From Roseomonas mucosa ATCC BAA-692 (lineage in GTDB: Bacteria > Pseudomonadota > Alphaproteobacteria > Acetobacterales > Acetobacteraceae), in contig NZ_JHWD01000009.1 of assembly GCF_000622225.1 (NCBI RefSeq), positions 103,137-167,136 on the forward strand: a DNA stretch of 64,000 nucleotides. The letters are read 5' to 3'. Each line of letters opens with the position of its first letter. The stretch's first letter is position 1. Shown in pieces: positions 46,389 through 56,134 of this stretch. The notes under the pieces are model-generated. The model had not been told where the DNA came from, did no database searches, and saw only the letters and a program-made list of their open reading frames with translations. Both the position numbers and the translations under genes were made by a program.

Positions 46389-47486
46389 TCAACCTTCTGT
46401 CTGGTCGTGGACGGGTTCGCTCCGGATCAGCCAGCGCTCGGGACGGACGAGACCGTCCTTGAGCATTGCCAGCCCCACCAGGCGCCCCCCCGTCACCACG
46501 CGCACCAGACCCCCTTCGAGGTTGGCGCCGTCGGGAACCCGACCCATGAACTCGACCAGGGAGATGTCCTGGCCGAAGGAAAGGCGGGCGGCCTCCGCTT
46601 CGGTCACGGCCAGAGCCGGGATGTCGGCCAGCGCGGTCATGACGGGAAGAAGAAGATCCGGGGAAGGGGGCGGGGCATCGCCCGTAACGGTCACGCTGTC
46701 AAGCGAAACCGCATGCGACTCACGGAAGGGACCCACGCGCAGGCGGCGCAGCGTCGCGATATGCCCGACCGTGCCCACCGCGCGGGCGAGGTCGCGGGCG
46801 AGCGAGCGCATGTAGACGCCCTTGCCGCTTTCCACCGCGAAGATCGCCGTGTCGGCATCGGGGCGGTCGATCAGCTCGAACTTGTCCACCCGGGCCGGGC
46901 GCGGCATCAGCACCGGGGCCGCGCCCTCGCGCGCCAGGTCATAGGCGCGCTGCCCGTCCACCTTGATGGCGGAATAGGCCGGCGGCACCTGCATGATCTC
47001 GCCGCGGAACTGCGGCAGGGCGGCCCGGATCTCCTCGTCCGTCGGACGGAGGTCGCTGGTCGCGGTCACCTGACCATCGGCATCGTCCGTGTCGCGCGCC
47101 TCGCCGAAGCGCAGCGTGAAGTGATAGGCCTTGGTGCCGTCCATCACATAGGGGACGGTCTTGGTGGCCGAGCCGAAGGCCACCGGCAGCAGCCCGGTCG
47201 CCAGCGGGTCCAGCGTCCCGCCATGCCCGGCCTTCTGCGCGTTGAAGGCACGCTTGACGCGGTTCACCACCTCGGTGCTGCCGATGCCCGAAGGCTTGTC
47301 GATGATCAGCCAGCCATCCAGCGGCCGGCCCTTGGGCTTGCGGTGGCCGTGCCGCCCCCCGGGACGGCCACCCTTCTGCCCCCGGCGGTCCGCCTGGCGA
47401 TCCCCTGCCTGGCGATCCCCCGCGTGGCGATCATGGGGCCGCTCGCCATGAGTCTCGCGTTGCGGCTCCTGATGCTCGCCTGCCAT
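46389..47486 (-). CDS. truB: tRNA pseudouridine(55) synthase TruB
   Basis: Makes pseudouridine 55 in the T-loop of tRNAs. The 365-residue product has the TruB core [20 protein letters not shown], catalytic Asp93 in [36 protein letters not shown] and [17 protein letters not shown], plus a C-terminal PUA-like part ([15 protein letters not shown]). About 55 residues before the core are basic, with short repeats ([13 protein letters not shown]), unusual for the family. The start at 47486 has GAGG about ten bases before it. Upstream lies R1 copy d rather than rbfA. Confidence 0.96.
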   Translation of the reverse strand: MAGEHQEPQRETHGERPHDRHAGDRQAGDRQADRRGQKGGRPGGRHGHRKPKGRPLDGWLIIDKPSGIGSTEVVNRVKRAFNAQKAGHGGTLDPLATGLLPVAFGSATKTVPYVMDGTKAYHFTLRFGEARDTDDADGQVTATSDLRPTDEEIRAALPQFRGEIMQVPPAYSAIKVDGQRAYDLAREGAAPVLMPRPARVDKFELIDRPDADTAIFAVESGKGVYMRSLARDLARAVGTVGHIATLRRLRVGPFRESHAVSLDSVTVTGDAPPPSPDLLLPVMTALADIPALAVTEAEAARLSFGQDISLVEFMGRVPDGANLEGGLVRVVTGGRLVGLAMLKDGLVRPERWLIRSEPVHDQTEG

Positions 47487-47744
47487 GCCCTGCTGTCCTC
47501 TTGGTGCCTCGACGCATGGCTACAGCGGTTCCCGTTTCCGGCGGAACGGAAATCACGGCGGCTCACACGGCGATGAGTGGAGTTCCGGTGCCCGCCGGAA
47601 ACCATGGGGTCCGGCCGGGCGAAGCGCGGCGTCTAGCACGCTTCGGGCCCCGGGGAAGAGGGTCCGTGACCGGGAAGGTGGCATGTGCCGGAAGCCGGGC
47701 CCCCGCCACACGGCTCCTGCGGCGCAGGTCCGGACGGCCGCGTT

Positions 47745-48075
47745 GGGCGTTGCGCTCCGGGGGAGAGGCGCCGCCTCTCCCGCCGGACCCCCTCTCCGCC
47801 GGGGACCGAAGCCGGTCCCCGGACCCCGGGCTTCCGTGGGTTCTGGTGGATGCCGTTGTCCTGCGGCCCGATCCCTGGGAGCAGGTGGCAACGCGGGGCT
47901 TCCGAAGAGAAGAAAAACACCGTGTCCGCGCTGGCGACATCAGCAGCCTGCCGGAGAGCGTGGCTCTCCGGCGCGATCCGGTATCAGCGAGCGCCAGCGA
48001 ACGGGAGGTCCAGGACCCTCAGGGTCCTGGCGGATAGGGGGTCCGGGGGAAAGGCAGCGCCTTTCCCCCGGGACG
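47745..48075 (-). repeat. R1 dispersed repeat, copy d (inverted)
   Basis: In the truB/glycosyltransferase gap, in the opposite orientation to copies a, b, c and e. Left: outer hairpin GAGAGGCGCCGCCTCTC, GGACCCCCTCTCCGCC, GGGGACCGAAGCCGGTCCCC and GGACCCCGGGCTTCCG. Core reversed: CGGAGAGCGTGGCTCTCCG stem next to GCGCGATCC. Right: AGGACCCTCAGGGTCCT inner hairpin, GGCGGATAGGGGGTCC, closing hairpin AAAGGCAGCGCCTTT. This is the cleanest copy; both end hairpins are perfect. Confidence 0.9.
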
Positions 48076-48090
48076 AAGCGACGCCCGGCG

Positions 48091-49647
48091 TCAGCGCCGG
48101 GGTACGGGCGGCAGCAGGTGGTTGTTCTCGCGGCTGCAGAAGACGCGTGGCATCCAGCAGGGCTGGCCGAGGCGCCAAGCGGCGGCGTAGCGGCGGGGTG
48201 GCGCCGCCGTGATGCCGGGGGGCGGCACCTCCCAGGCCGGCGTGCCGACAAAGGGCTGCCGCAGCGAGAAGACGCGGAAGCCGCCCGGATAGGGGATCAG
48301 ACGGATGTCGCGCACGTTCCGCAGCATCCGGTCATCGTCCAGCATCGTGGCCTGGCCGAAGAAGCTCTCGTCGAAGTCGGGGGCGGGGCCTTCGTAGGAC
48401 AGCATCCGGGCGGGCGCCGTGGCCGAGGCGGTCTCGACGGGCACGAGTTGCAGGCAGAGCAGCGGCACCGAGGCCAGCAGGGCCAGTGGCGCCAGCGGGA
48501 AGGCCGGGGCACGCCGCCCGCGCAGCAGGTCGCGCAACAGCAGGAAGGCCATCAGGCCGAAGCCCGGCATGGCCCATTTCCAGTAGTGGACGTTGTTGAA
48601 GCGCCAGAGCCCGACGGGCAGCAGGTCCACATAGGACAGATAGAGCAGCGAATGCGCCACCAGCAACAGGCCGAGCAGGCGGGCGACGGCGCCATGCACC
48701 CAGGCGACGGCGAGGCCGCCCAGGGCCAGGGCCATGTAGGGGGCCTGTCGCATCAGCCCCTCGCCCTCGCCGAACCAGGGGCGCGGATCGACCAGCAGGG
48801 TATAGGCCTTCCAGCCCAGTCCCTGGAGGGTGAAGCCCAGACCCTGCGAGTGCAGCATGTAGTCGCTGGGCGCGAGGCCGTAGATGCGGAGATGCAGCAG
48901 CGCATAGGGCACCACCGCCAGCAGTCCGCCCAGCACCAGCCGCAGCAGGTCGCGTCCGCGCTCCATCCAGGGGTGCGGGGCGGCAAGGAGGTCGTGCAGC
49001 ACCACCGCCAGCAGGCAGAGAGCGGAAAGCAGCGCCTCGGTCGGGCGGAACAGGGGGATGGCGGCGGCCAGGAAGCCGATCAGGAGCGGGCGCCGCCGTG
49101 CCGGGCCGCCGCAGCCGAAATGGGCGGCGATGGTGGCCAGCAGGAGCCAGAGCAGCGCGGCCACCGGGCTGGTGTTCCAGGGCAGCACCCATTGGGCGAA
49201 GACCAGCCGGCTGCTGGCCACGCTGCCGACGAAGACCAGGCTGCCCCAGGCGGCGGGGATGCCCAGCCGCCGGGCGAAGGCCAGGAAGCCCGCGTAGCAG
49301 CCGAGCAGCGAGAGCAGATCCACGGCGAGGAAGGCGTGGTCCCGGCTCAGCCACACGAAGGGCGCCGCCACCATGGCGTAGCCCAACGGATACCAGTGCT
49401 GCGCCGGGTCGAAATTCCCCTGCGCGAGGGCGGTGGCGCTGCGCAGGTAGTGGCCCTGGTCCCACCAGCCCCACCAACCCTCGGGGAACTGCGCCGAGCC
49501 CCCCGGCACGGCAGGGTCGGCGGCATAGCGCCAGAGATACAGGGCGGCGAGCAACAGGGCGCCCAGCACCGGCAGGGCGAGATTCAGCCGGGCGAGGCGG
49601 GACGCGGCGGAGGACGGCGAGGCGGTCATCGGGGTGGCGGCGCTCAA
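48091..49647 (-). CDS. polytopic membrane protein, GT-C glycosyltransferase-like
   Basis: A 518-residue protein with about ten membrane segments, followed by a soluble C-terminal tail from about residue 400. The first external loop holds WWDQGHYLRSATALAQG, reminiscent of the acidic-residue loop of GT-C lipid-linked sugar transferases (ArnT/PMT fold), but the match is weak. No catalytic assignment is safe. TTG 49647 overlaps the upstream glycosyltransferase stop (TTGA), with GAGGAGG before it; ATG 49629 is the alternative. It is co-transcribed with the GT4 gene and flanked by R1 copies d and e. Confidence 0.7.
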   Translation of the reverse strand: MSAATPMTASPSSAASRLARLNLALPVLGALLLAALYLWRYAADPAVPGGSAQFPEGWWGWWDQGHYLRSATALAQGNFDPAQHWYPLGYAMVAAPFVWLSRDHAFLAVDLLSLLGCYAGFLAFARRLGIPAAWGSLVFVGSVASSRLVFAQWVLPWNTSPVAALLWLLLATIAAHFGCGGPARRRPLLIGFLAAAIPLFRPTEALLSALCLLAVVLHDLLAAPHPWMERGRDLLRLVLGGLLAVVPYALLHLRIYGLAPSDYMLHSQGLGFTLQGLGWKAYTLLVDPRPWFGEGEGLMRQAPYMALALGGLAVAWVHGAVARLLGLLLVAHSLLYLSYVDLLPVGLWRFNNVHYWKWAMPGFGLMAFLLLRDLLRGRRAPAFPLAPLALLASVPLLCLQLVPVETASATAPARMLSYEGPAPDFDESFFGQATMLDDDRMLRNVRDIRLIPYPGGFRVFSLRQPFVGTPAWEVPPPGITAAPPRRYAAAWRLGQPCWMPRVFCSRENNHLLPPVPRR

Positions 49648-51197
49648 GGGCCTGCCTCCTCGGCGTCCAGCCGGTCCATGGCGCTGCGGATGATGCCGGC
49701 GCTGTCGGACCAGGGGACGTGGCGGAACTCGCGGGCGACACGCTCGCGCCAGGCCTCCAGCCCCTCCGGGTCCTCGATCACCGCGCGGATCGTGGCGCAG
49801 GCATCGTCCAGGTCGTCCGGGTCGAAGTAGCGTGCCAGCGCGCCGCCCGCCTCGGGCAGCGAAGTCCGGTTCGAGGCGATGCAGGGCCGCCCCAGCGCCA
49901 GGCTCTCGCTCACCGGCAGCCCCCAGCCTTCATAGAGGGAGGGATAGAGCGTGAAGCGGCAGCCGCGGTAGAGGGCGAGGAGCTCCTCGTCGGAAGGGTC
50001 GCGAACCAGGCGGATCTTGCCGCCCAGCCATTCGGCATTCTCCAGCTGCTGCATCAGGTCGGCGACCAGCCAGCCGACGCGGCCGGCGAAGACCAGGGTG
50101 GGCACCTGCTCGCGCGGCATCTCGTCCAGCAGCCGCCGCCAGACGCGGAACAGCAGCGCGTGGTTCTTGCGCGCCTCCAGCGTCGAGACGAAGAGCACAT
50201 AGCTGCCCGGGCGGGGCAGGCCACGCGGCCGCGACGAGGCCAGCCGGTCCGCTTGCCCCACGAGGCCGAAGCCGGTGCCGATGGGGATCGGCCGTACCGG
50301 TGCCTCCAGCGCGAGTCCAGCCTCGGCGGCATAGGCTTCCACATCACGGGCAGTGGCGTGGCTGATGGCCATCAGCCGGGGGCATTCCGGCAGCACCGTC
50401 TCCACCCACTGACGGAAGCTCTGCACCAGATCGCGAGCGCACCATTCAGGGCGGCGCAGCGGGATCAGATCATAAAGCAGCAGAGCAGGCCGCATCCCGT
50501 GGTGCTGCCGCAGCTGCCGCAGCAACCCGGCATAGTCCGCATGCACCCAGGGGGCGCCGAGGACCAGGAAGACATCGCCCGGAAGCGCCGGCAGGGAAGG
50601 CGCCGTGGCGGGCATGGCGGCCGCCCCGGCCTGCGCCCCAGAGGATGTTGGAACGGGCGGGGAGATGGGCGAGGCAACGGTCGGGGCTGCGGAAGGGGGG
50701 GCGCCGGCCTGCCGCCGGTCCCGCCACAGGGCAAGGCCGCGGCGGCCGGTCCGCAGCACGTTCATCTGCAGCACGGCGGCTTGCAGCAGGGTTTCCGAGG
50801 TCCGCGGCGGCAGCTTCTGCAGGCGGTAGATCAGGCCGAAGCGCAGGCGTTGCAGCAACGGCCTGCCCTGGCGGACGCGGGGCGCAGGGGGGCGGGGCGG
50901 CGGTATGGCCGCCTCCGGCTTCCCTCCCTGGCCTTCCGACAGGCGCTCGAACAGCACGGCGACCTCGGTGAAGGGAACCTCGCGCAGTAGATCCGGCCCG
51001 TCATCGTGGCGGACAAAGGCGATCCGTGGTGCGCCCGGCTGCCGCGCCGCCCGGTCCGGCAGCACGCGCAGGATCTCGAAGACCAGGCGCTGGATGCCGC
51101 TGGGGCGCGGATTGGCGAGGGCATACTGGAAGAGGTCTTCGACATCGACCCAGATGGTGCGGCGCACAGGCTTGGCGGGCATGGAAACTGGAACCAT
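49644..51197 (-). CDS. GT4-family glycosyltransferase
   Basis: A 517-residue GT-B enzyme, probably for a surface polysaccharide. The N-terminal part has WVDVEDLFQYALANPRPSGI followed by QRLVFEILRVL. From about residue 160 to 205 there is a long Ala/Pro/Ser-rich disordered insert. The donor-binding half contains SYVLFVSTLEARKNHALLFR, then LVFAGRVGW, TLYPSLYEGWGLPVSESLAL (the E-x7-E region) and GRPCIASNRTSLPEAGG. The motif set fits retaining GT4 enzymes such as mannosyl or rhamnosyl transferases. The start at 51197 has no strong ribosome site. Forms a two-gene unit with the membrane protein. Confidence 0.88.
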   Translation of the reverse strand: MVPVSMPAKPVRRTIWVDVEDLFQYALANPRPSGIQRLVFEILRVLPDRAARQPGAPRIAFVRHDDGPDLLREVPFTEVAVLFERLSEGQGGKPEAAIPPPRPPAPRVRQGRPLLQRLRFGLIYRLQKLPPRTSETLLQAAVLQMNVLRTGRRGLALWRDRRQAGAPPSAAPTVASPISPPVPTSSGAQAGAAAMPATAPSLPALPGDVFLVLGAPWVHADYAGLLRQLRQHHGMRPALLLYDLIPLRRPEWCARDLVQSFRQWVETVLPECPRLMAISHATARDVEAYAAEAGLALEAPVRPIPIGTGFGLVGQADRLASSRPRGLPRPGSYVLFVSTLEARKNHALLFRVWRRLLDEMPREQVPTLVFAGRVGWLVADLMQQLENAEWLGGKIRLVRDPSDEELLALYRGCRFTLYPSLYEGWGLPVSESLALGRPCIASNRTSLPEAGGALARYFDPDDLDDACATIRAVIEDPEGLEAWRERVAREFRHVPWSDSAGIIRSAMDRLDAEEAGP

Positions 51198-51495
51198 TTC
51201 GGTGTCCGGAGATCGACCTCGAATGCCCCGGTCCGCCCATGGCGTGCCGGGTCGCGTCCCGCCTCGGCCCGGACCCAGGATGGATCACGGACAGGAAAGC
51301 GGCGTCAGGGCGCCCGGTTTCTTTCCCTGTTTTGTTGCATCGGCATGTCTTTCCGTTTCGCGGAGTGCCCGCCGATGCGCAAGCCCGGCCAGGAATTTTT
51401 GGCCGGCCGGATGCTTCACGGGAGCGAGTGCGACCCGGAAGCCGCAACCCGGCCGCGCAGCAAGAGGACATGGCACCTGCCCCTGGCCTTGCGCT
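51198..51495. other. gene-free stretch upstream of the GT4 gene
   Basis: About 300 bases between the GT4 start and R1 copy e. No coding sequence is supported. It includes AT-richer patches (TTTCTTTCCCTGTTTTGTTG at 51319-51338) and should carry the GT operon's promoter. Confidence 0.4.
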
Positions 51496-51496
51496 G

Positions 51497-51806
51497 TCCC
51501 GGGTGAAAGGCTCTGCCTTTCCCCCCAAACCCCTATCCGCCAGGACCCTGCGGGCCCTGGACCCGGGGAGTTGACGCTTGCTGATGCCGGATCGCGCCGG
51601 AAAGCCCGGCTCTCGGGCGGACTGCCGGTGCCGCCAGCGCTGACACGGTGTCTTTCCTTTTTCGGGAGCCCCGCCTTGCCACCTGCTCCCGGGGGATTGG
51701 GGCGCAGGACAACGGCTACTACCGAGCCAACGAAGTGGGTCCAGGGCACGCAGTGTCCTGGCGGAGAGGGGGGCCGGCGGGAGAGGCAGGGCCTCTCCCC
51801 CGGGGG
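51497..51806 (+). repeat. R1 dispersed repeat, copy e
   Basis: In the thioesterase/GT4 gap. Left: AAAGGCTCTGCCTTTCCCCC, CCCCTATCCGCC, AGGACCCTGCGGGCCCTGG. Core: GGATCGCGCCGGAAAGCCCG, CTTTCCTTTTTCGGGAGCCC. Right: GGGTCCAGGGCACGCAGTG, CTGGCGGAGAGGG and the closing hairpin GAGAGGCAGGGCCTCTC. Same orientation as copies b and c, opposite to copy d 3.4 kb away. Confidence 0.87.
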
Positions 51807-51852
51807 CCAGTCAGCTGAGGCGCAGCCCATCCGGGGAAAGCCGCCGCCCGTA

Positions 51853-52254
51853 TCAGCCGGCGTCGCTGCCCTCGGCAGGGACGGGGCGGGGGCGGCCTTC
51901 GTCGTCCAGCGCCACGAAGGTGAAGACGGCCTCGGTCACCCGGTTGCGGTCCTCGCTGTGCCGCTCCCGCCGCCAGGCCTCCACCCGGATGCGGAGCGAG
52001 GTGCGGCCCACCGAGAGGATCTGTGCATAAAGGCTGACCTCGTCTCCCACCTTCACGGGTGAGTGGAAGCTGATCGCCTCCACCGCCACGGTGGCGCAAC
52101 GGCCGCGGGCGCGGCGGGCCGCGGCATTGCCGGCCGCGAGATCCATCTGCGCCATCAGCCAGCCGCCGAAGATGTCGCCCGCCGGGTTCGTGTCCCCCGG
52201 CATGGCGATGGTCCGGATGAGTGGGGCGGCCTCGGGCGGCAGAGGGGTCTTCAC
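51853..52254 (-). CDS. acyl-CoA thioesterase (YciA-like)
   Basis: A hotdog-fold thioesterase of 133 residues. The hallmark [20 protein letters not shown] followed by [10 protein letters not shown] contains the catalytic Asp region and the helix of the YciA/BACH group. [20 protein letters not shown] and [15 protein letters not shown] follow. The start is GTG 52254 ([14 protein letters not shown]), overlapping the rbfA stop by four bases (GTGA), so it is translated with rbfA. YciA itself hydrolyses many acyl-CoAs; the preference here is unknown. Confidence 0.92.
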   Translation of the reverse strand: MKTPLPPEAAPLIRTIAMPGDTNPAGDIFGGWLMAQMDLAAGNAAARRARGRCATVAVEAISFHSPVKVGDEVSLYAQILSVGRTSLRIRVEAWRRERHSEDRNRVTEAVFTFVALDDEGRPRPVPAEGSDAG

Positions 52255-52691
52255 GGCTGTTCCTTCTCCTCGCCCGCTTCCTCCCCGTCGGCCGGCCGCA
52301 GGTCGCGCGCCACTTCCGGGCGGCGCATCAGGGCGTCGATGCGCATGGCGTGATCCAACGCCGTATCGGCCTGGAAATGCAATTCCGGCGCCACGCGCAG
52401 CCGCACCGCCTTGGCCACCTGGGTCCGCAGATAGGGCTGGGAACGCTTCAGCGCCTCCAGCAGCTCCTTGTCCGCCGTCTGCCCGAGCCGGGAAACGAAG
52501 ACCGTCATGTGCTTCAGGTCGGGGGAGGCACGGACCTCCGTCACCGTCACCCGTGCGGCGGCCAGTTCCGGGTCGCGCACGTCGCCGCGCGCCAGCACGG
52601 CCGCCAGGGCATGGCGGATTTCCTCGGCCACGCGGAGCTGGCGCTGGGAGGGGGCGGCCTCCGCCCCCTTTCTCTCGGCTCGCTTGCTCAT
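52251..52691 (-). CDS. rbfA: ribosome-binding factor A
   Basis: A KH-like factor for late 30S maturation, acting on the 5' part of 16S rRNA. The 146-residue product has [40 protein letters not shown] and [20 protein letters not shown], all typical of RbfA, and an acidic C-terminal tail. An intrinsic terminator lies in the 95-base gap after infB, so rbfA may have its own promoter or depend on read-through. Confidence 0.96.
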   Translation of the reverse strand: MSKRAERKGAEAAPSQRQLRVAEEIRHALAAVLARGDVRDPELAAARVTVTEVRASPDLKHMTVFVSRLGQTADKELLEALKRSQPYLRTQVAKAVRLRVAPELHFQADTALDHAMRIDALMRRPEVARDLRPADGEEAGEEKEQP

Positions 52692-52710
52692 CTCTCGTTC
52701 TCGCACTCTC

Positions 52711-52747
52711 AAAAAAACTGAGGCCCCCGCGGTGTCCCGCGGAGGCC
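52711..52747 (-). terminator. intrinsic terminator between infB and rbfA
   Basis: On the minus strand GGCCTCCGCGG pairs with CCGCGGGGGCC across a GACA loop and is followed by TCAG then seven T. The hairpin starts about 40 bases past the infB stop. It should end or strongly reduce transcription before rbfA. Confidence 0.85.
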
Positions 52748-52786
52748 CCGTCTCGTCCGGACGGCCCCGGAAGGGGCCGGGGCGGC

Positions 52787-55700
52787 TCAATCGGCCGCCA
52801 CGGTCTCCGTCTCGTAGCACTCGATCTGGTCGTCGACGCGGATGTCGTTGTAGTTCGCGAAGGACATGCCGCACTCGTAGCCGTTGGCGACCTCGCGGAC
52901 ATCGTCCTTGAAGCGGCGCAGCGTGGACAGGGTGCCCTGGTGGATCACCACGCCGTCGCGCAGCAGTCGGACGCCCGCCCCGCGCTTCACCACGCCCTCG
53001 GTCACGCGGCAGCCTGCGATGTTGCCGAGGCGCTTGACCTCGAAGACCTGCAGGATCTGCGCGTAGCCCAGGAACTTCTCGCGCTGGATCGGGGCGAGCT
53101 TGCCCTTGACCAGCTTCTCGATGTCGTCGGCCACCTCGTAGATGATCGAGTAGTAGCGGATCTCCACGCCCTCGCGCTGCGCCAGCTCCCGCGCCTGGGT
53201 CGTGGCGCGGACGTTGAAGGCCACCACCACGGCATCGGAGGCCTTGGCGAGCTGGATGTCGCTCTCGGTGATCTGGCCCACGCCGCTGTGCAGCACGCGC
53301 ACCTTCACCTCGTCGCGGCTGAGCTTGCCGAGCGTCACGCCGAGCGCCTCGGCCGAGCCCTGCACGTCCGCCTTGACGACGACCGCCACCTCCTTCTGCT
53401 CGCCCGCCTGGATGCGGGCCAGCATGTCGTTCAGCGTGCCGCGGCTCGCGCTCAGCGCGGCGGCCACCTTCTCGCGGGCCTGACGCTGGCGGAACTCGGA
53501 GATCTCCTTCGCCCGGCCCTCGTCCTCGACGGCGACGAAGTTCTCGCCGGCCGAGGGGACGCCGGACAGGCCCAGGATCTCCACCGGCACGGAGGGCAGG
53601 GCCTCCTTCACGTTGCGCGCCTTGTCGTCGATCAGCGCGCGGACACGGCCCCATTCGGTGCCGGCCACCACGATGTCGCCCTGTCGCAGCGTGCCCTTCT
53701 GGACCAGCACGGTGGCCACCGGGCCACGGCCCTTGTCCAGCTTGGACTCGATCACCGTGCCCTCGCCGGCGCGATCCGGGTTGGCGCGCAGGTCCAGCAC
53801 CTCGGCCTGCAGGGAGATCGCCTCCAGCAGCTTGTCGAGGTTGGTGCCCTTGAGCGCGGAGACCTCGATCTCCTGCGTCTCGCCACCCAGGCTTTCCACC
53901 ACGACCTCGTGCTGCAGCAGCTCGTTGCGCACGCGGTCGGGGTTCACGCCCGGCTTGTCGATCTTGTTAACCGCCACGATCATCGGCACGTTGGCCGCGC
54001 GGGCATGGCGGATCGCCTCGACCGTCTGCGGCATGACGCCATCGTCGGCCGCCACCACCAGCACCACCATGTCCGTCACCGAGGCACCGCGGGCACGCAT
54101 GGCCGTGAAGGCCTCGTGGCCCGGCGTGTCGATGAAGGTGACCTTGGAGCCGTCCGGCACCGTGATCTGGTAGGCACCGATATGCTGCGTGATGCCGCCG
54201 GCCTCGCGCGCCGCCACGTCGGTCTTGCGCAGCGCGTCCAGCAGGCTGGTCTTGCCGTGGTCGACATGGCCCATGATGGTCACGACCGGCGGACGCGGCA
54301 GCAGCTCGTCGTCCTGGTCCACCGCGCCGCCCAGGCCCAGCTCCACGTCGCTTTCCGAGACGCGGCGCGGACGGTGGCCGAACTCGGTCACCACCAGCTC
54401 CGCCGTATCGGCGTCGATGGACTGCGTCAGGGTCGCCATCACGCCCATGCGGAACAGCGCCTTCACCACCTCGCCGCCACGGGCGGCCATGCGGTTCGCC
54501 AGCTCCTGCACGGTGATGACGTCGGGGATGGTGACGTCGCGGACGACCTTCACCCCATCCGAGCGCAGGCGCGCCAGCTCGGCCTGGCGCCGCTCGCGCT
54601 CACGGGCGCGGCGGACGGAGGCGAGCGAGCGGGAACGGTCGTCCTCGCCCTCGATCGCGGCCTGGACGTCGATCCGGCCCTCGCGGCGCCGGTCGGCGCC
54701 CACGGGGGGCTTGCGCGCCGGGGGCGCCGCCGGGCGGCGGGCCGCCGGAGCGGTGGAAGGCCCGGCACGGCGCGACGGGGTGCGGCGATCGGTTTCCTCG
54801 ATGGCGGGGGCGCCACTGGCGATCGGCAGGCGGGGCGCACCGGCACCCGCGCCGCCACCAGGGCCACGCGCGCCATAGCCGCCACCGGCGCCGCCGGGAC
54901 CACCGGAACGGGCACCATAGCCGCCGCCGCTGGCACCGCCGGGACCACCGGAACGGGCGCCGTAGCCGCCGCCGCTGGCACCGCCAGGACCACCGGAACG
55001 GGCGCCATAGCCGCCGCCACCAGCACCGCCGGGACCACCGGAACGGGCGCCGTAGCCGCCGCCGCTGGCACCGCCAGGACCACCGGAACGGGCGCCATAG
55101 CCGCCGCCACCAGCACCGCCGGGACCACCGGAACGGGCGCCATAGCCGCCACCAGCACCGCCGGGACCACCGGAACGGGCGCCGTAGCCGCCGCCGCTGG
55201 CACCGCCAGGACCACCGGAACGGGCGCCATAGCCGCCGCCACCGGCGCCGCCGGGACCACCGGAACGGGCACCATAGCCGCCGCCGCTGGCGCCGCCGGG
55301 GCCACCGGAACGGGCGCCGTAGCCACCGCCAGGACCGCCCGAGCGGGCACCATAGCCGGCACCGGCGCCGCCATCGCGGTCGCGGCCGAAATCACGCGCC
55401 GGACGATCGTCGCGCACCGGACGCTCGTCGCGGACGGGCCGGTCTTCGCGCGGCCGTTCCTCGCGGACCGGCGTGCGGGCCTGGACCGGGGCAGGGGCCG
55501 GAGCCGCAGGGGCAGGCGCGGCGGGCGCCGGCTGCTCGGTCGGGGCCGGCGCAGCGGCGGCCGCGGCACGGCGGCGGGATTCCTCCTCGGCGGCACGCCG
55601 GGAGGCTTCCTCGGCGGCGCGCTTCGCTTCCTCGGCGGCATGGCGCTGCGCCTCTTCCTCGGCGGCGCGGCGCTGCGCCTCCTCGGCGGCCGAGCGGATC

Positions 55701-56134
55701 GCCAGGGCCTGGCGCTCACGCTCCTCGCGCTGCCGCTGGGCCTCCAGGCGGCGCTGCTCCTCCAGCACGCGCAGGCGGTTGGCCTGCTCGCCCTGGGTCA
55801 GCGGCCGGCCGGCCTGCGGCGCACCGCCGCCGCCGCGCGAACCCGAACCGGAGCGCGAGGCGCCACCGGGGCGGCCGCCCGGCGCGGCGCCGGATCGGGC
55901 CGGGCCCGTCGCGGCAACCGGCGCGGGGGCCGGGGTCCGCTTCTTCACCACCTCGACCTGCACGGTCTTGGAGCGGCCATGGCTGAAGGACTGGCGCACG
56001 CTGCCCGCCGCCTCCGTCTTGCCGAGCTCCATCCGACCGCCGGGCCTCAGGCTCAGCCGACCCTTGGCCGCATCCTGTTCGTTCCCGTCGCTCATCGGCC
56101 CGCTATCTGTACCCGTCGTATTCTTTTCAGCCAC
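52787..56134 (-). CDS. infB: translation initiation factor IF-2
   Basis: Delivers initiator tRNA to the 30S subunit. At about 1115 residues it is long for IF-2. The N-terminal IF2-associated stretch is [20 protein letters not shown], then an Arg/Glu/Ala-rich coiled helix (about 100-190), then a Gly/Tyr/Arg tandem-repeat region (about 260-425). The G domain starts near 620 with [37 protein letters not shown] and [10 protein letters not shown]. Domains III and IV complete it ([22 protein letters not shown] at the end). GTG 56134 follows GGAGAG; Met 56095 is another possible start. Overlaps ylxR by eight bases. Confidence 0.95.
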   Translation of the reverse strand: MAEKNTTGTDSGPMSDGNEQDAAKGRLSLRPGGRMELGKTEAAGSVRQSFSHGRSKTVQVEVVKKRTPAPAPVAATGPARSGAAPGGRPGGASRSGSGSRGGGGAPQAGRPLTQGEQANRLRVLEEQRRLEAQRQREERERQALAIRSAAEEAQRRAAEEEAQRHAAEEAKRAAEEASRRAAEEESRRRAAAAAAPAPTEQPAPAAPAPAAPAPAPVQARTPVREERPREDRPVRDERPVRDDRPARDFGRDRDGGAGAGYGARSGGPGGGYGARSGGPGGASGGGYGARSGGPGGAGGGGYGARSGGPGGASGGGYGARSGGPGGAGGGYGARSGGPGGAGGGGYGARSGGPGGASGGGYGARSGGPGGAGGGGYGARSGGPGGASGGGYGARSGGPGGASGGGYGARSGGPGGAGGGYGARGPGGGAGAGAPRLPIASGAPAIEETDRRTPSRRAGPSTAPAARRPAAPPARKPPVGADRRREGRIDVQAAIEGEDDRSRSLASVRRARERERRQAELARLRSDGVKVVRDVTIPDVITVQELANRMAARGGEVVKALFRMGVMATLTQSIDADTAELVVTEFGHRPRRVSESDVELGLGGAVDQDDELLPRPPVVTIMGHVDHGKTSLLDALRKTDVAAREAGGITQHIGAYQITVPDGSKVTFIDTPGHEAFTAMRARGASVTDMVVLVVAADDGVMPQTVEAIRHARAANVPMIVAVNKIDKPGVNPDRVRNELLQHEVVVESLGGETQEIEVSALKGTNLDKLLEAISLQAEVLDLRANPDRAGEGTVIESKLDKGRGPVATVLVQKGTLRQGDIVVAGTEWGRVRALIDDKARNVKEALPSVPVEILGLSGVPSAGENFVAVEDEGRAKEISEFRQRQAREKVAAALSASRGTLNDMLARIQAGEQKEVAVVVKADVQGSAEALGVTLGKLSRDEVKVRVLHSGVGQITESDIQLAKASDAVVVAFNVRATTQARELAQREGVEIRYYSIIYEVADDIEKLVKGKLAPIQREKFLGYAQILQVFEVKRLGNIAGCRVTEGVVKRGAGVRLLRDGVVIHQGTLSTLRRFKDDVREVANGYECGMSFANYNDIRVDDQIECYETETVAAD
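54865..55365 (-). repeat. 45-base tandem repeats inside infB
   Basis: Eleven copies of a unit coding [10 protein letters not shown] plus a linker ([10 protein letters not shown] or AGGG), then one degenerate copy (YGARGPGGG). Units are about 45 bases, and the ASG and AGG versions tend to alternate, suggesting duplication in 90-base steps. The frame is preserved throughout. The peptide resembles Gly/Tyr/Arg-rich low-complexity RNA-binding tails. Confidence 0.92.

Noticed and set aside
47553-48037. Several 100-180-residue frames across R1 copy d
   Set aside because: They arise from the hairpin repeat itself, change between copies and have no starts with ribosome sites.
47745-51806. A classical composite transposon
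   Set aside because: The flanking R1 copies contain no transposase frame and no obvious target-site duplication was visible, so only the geometry is reported as a finding.
54865-55365. Regular ~45-base repeats resembling a CRISPR array
   Set aside because: Units are contiguous without unique spacers, keep the infB frame and encode a low-complexity peptide.
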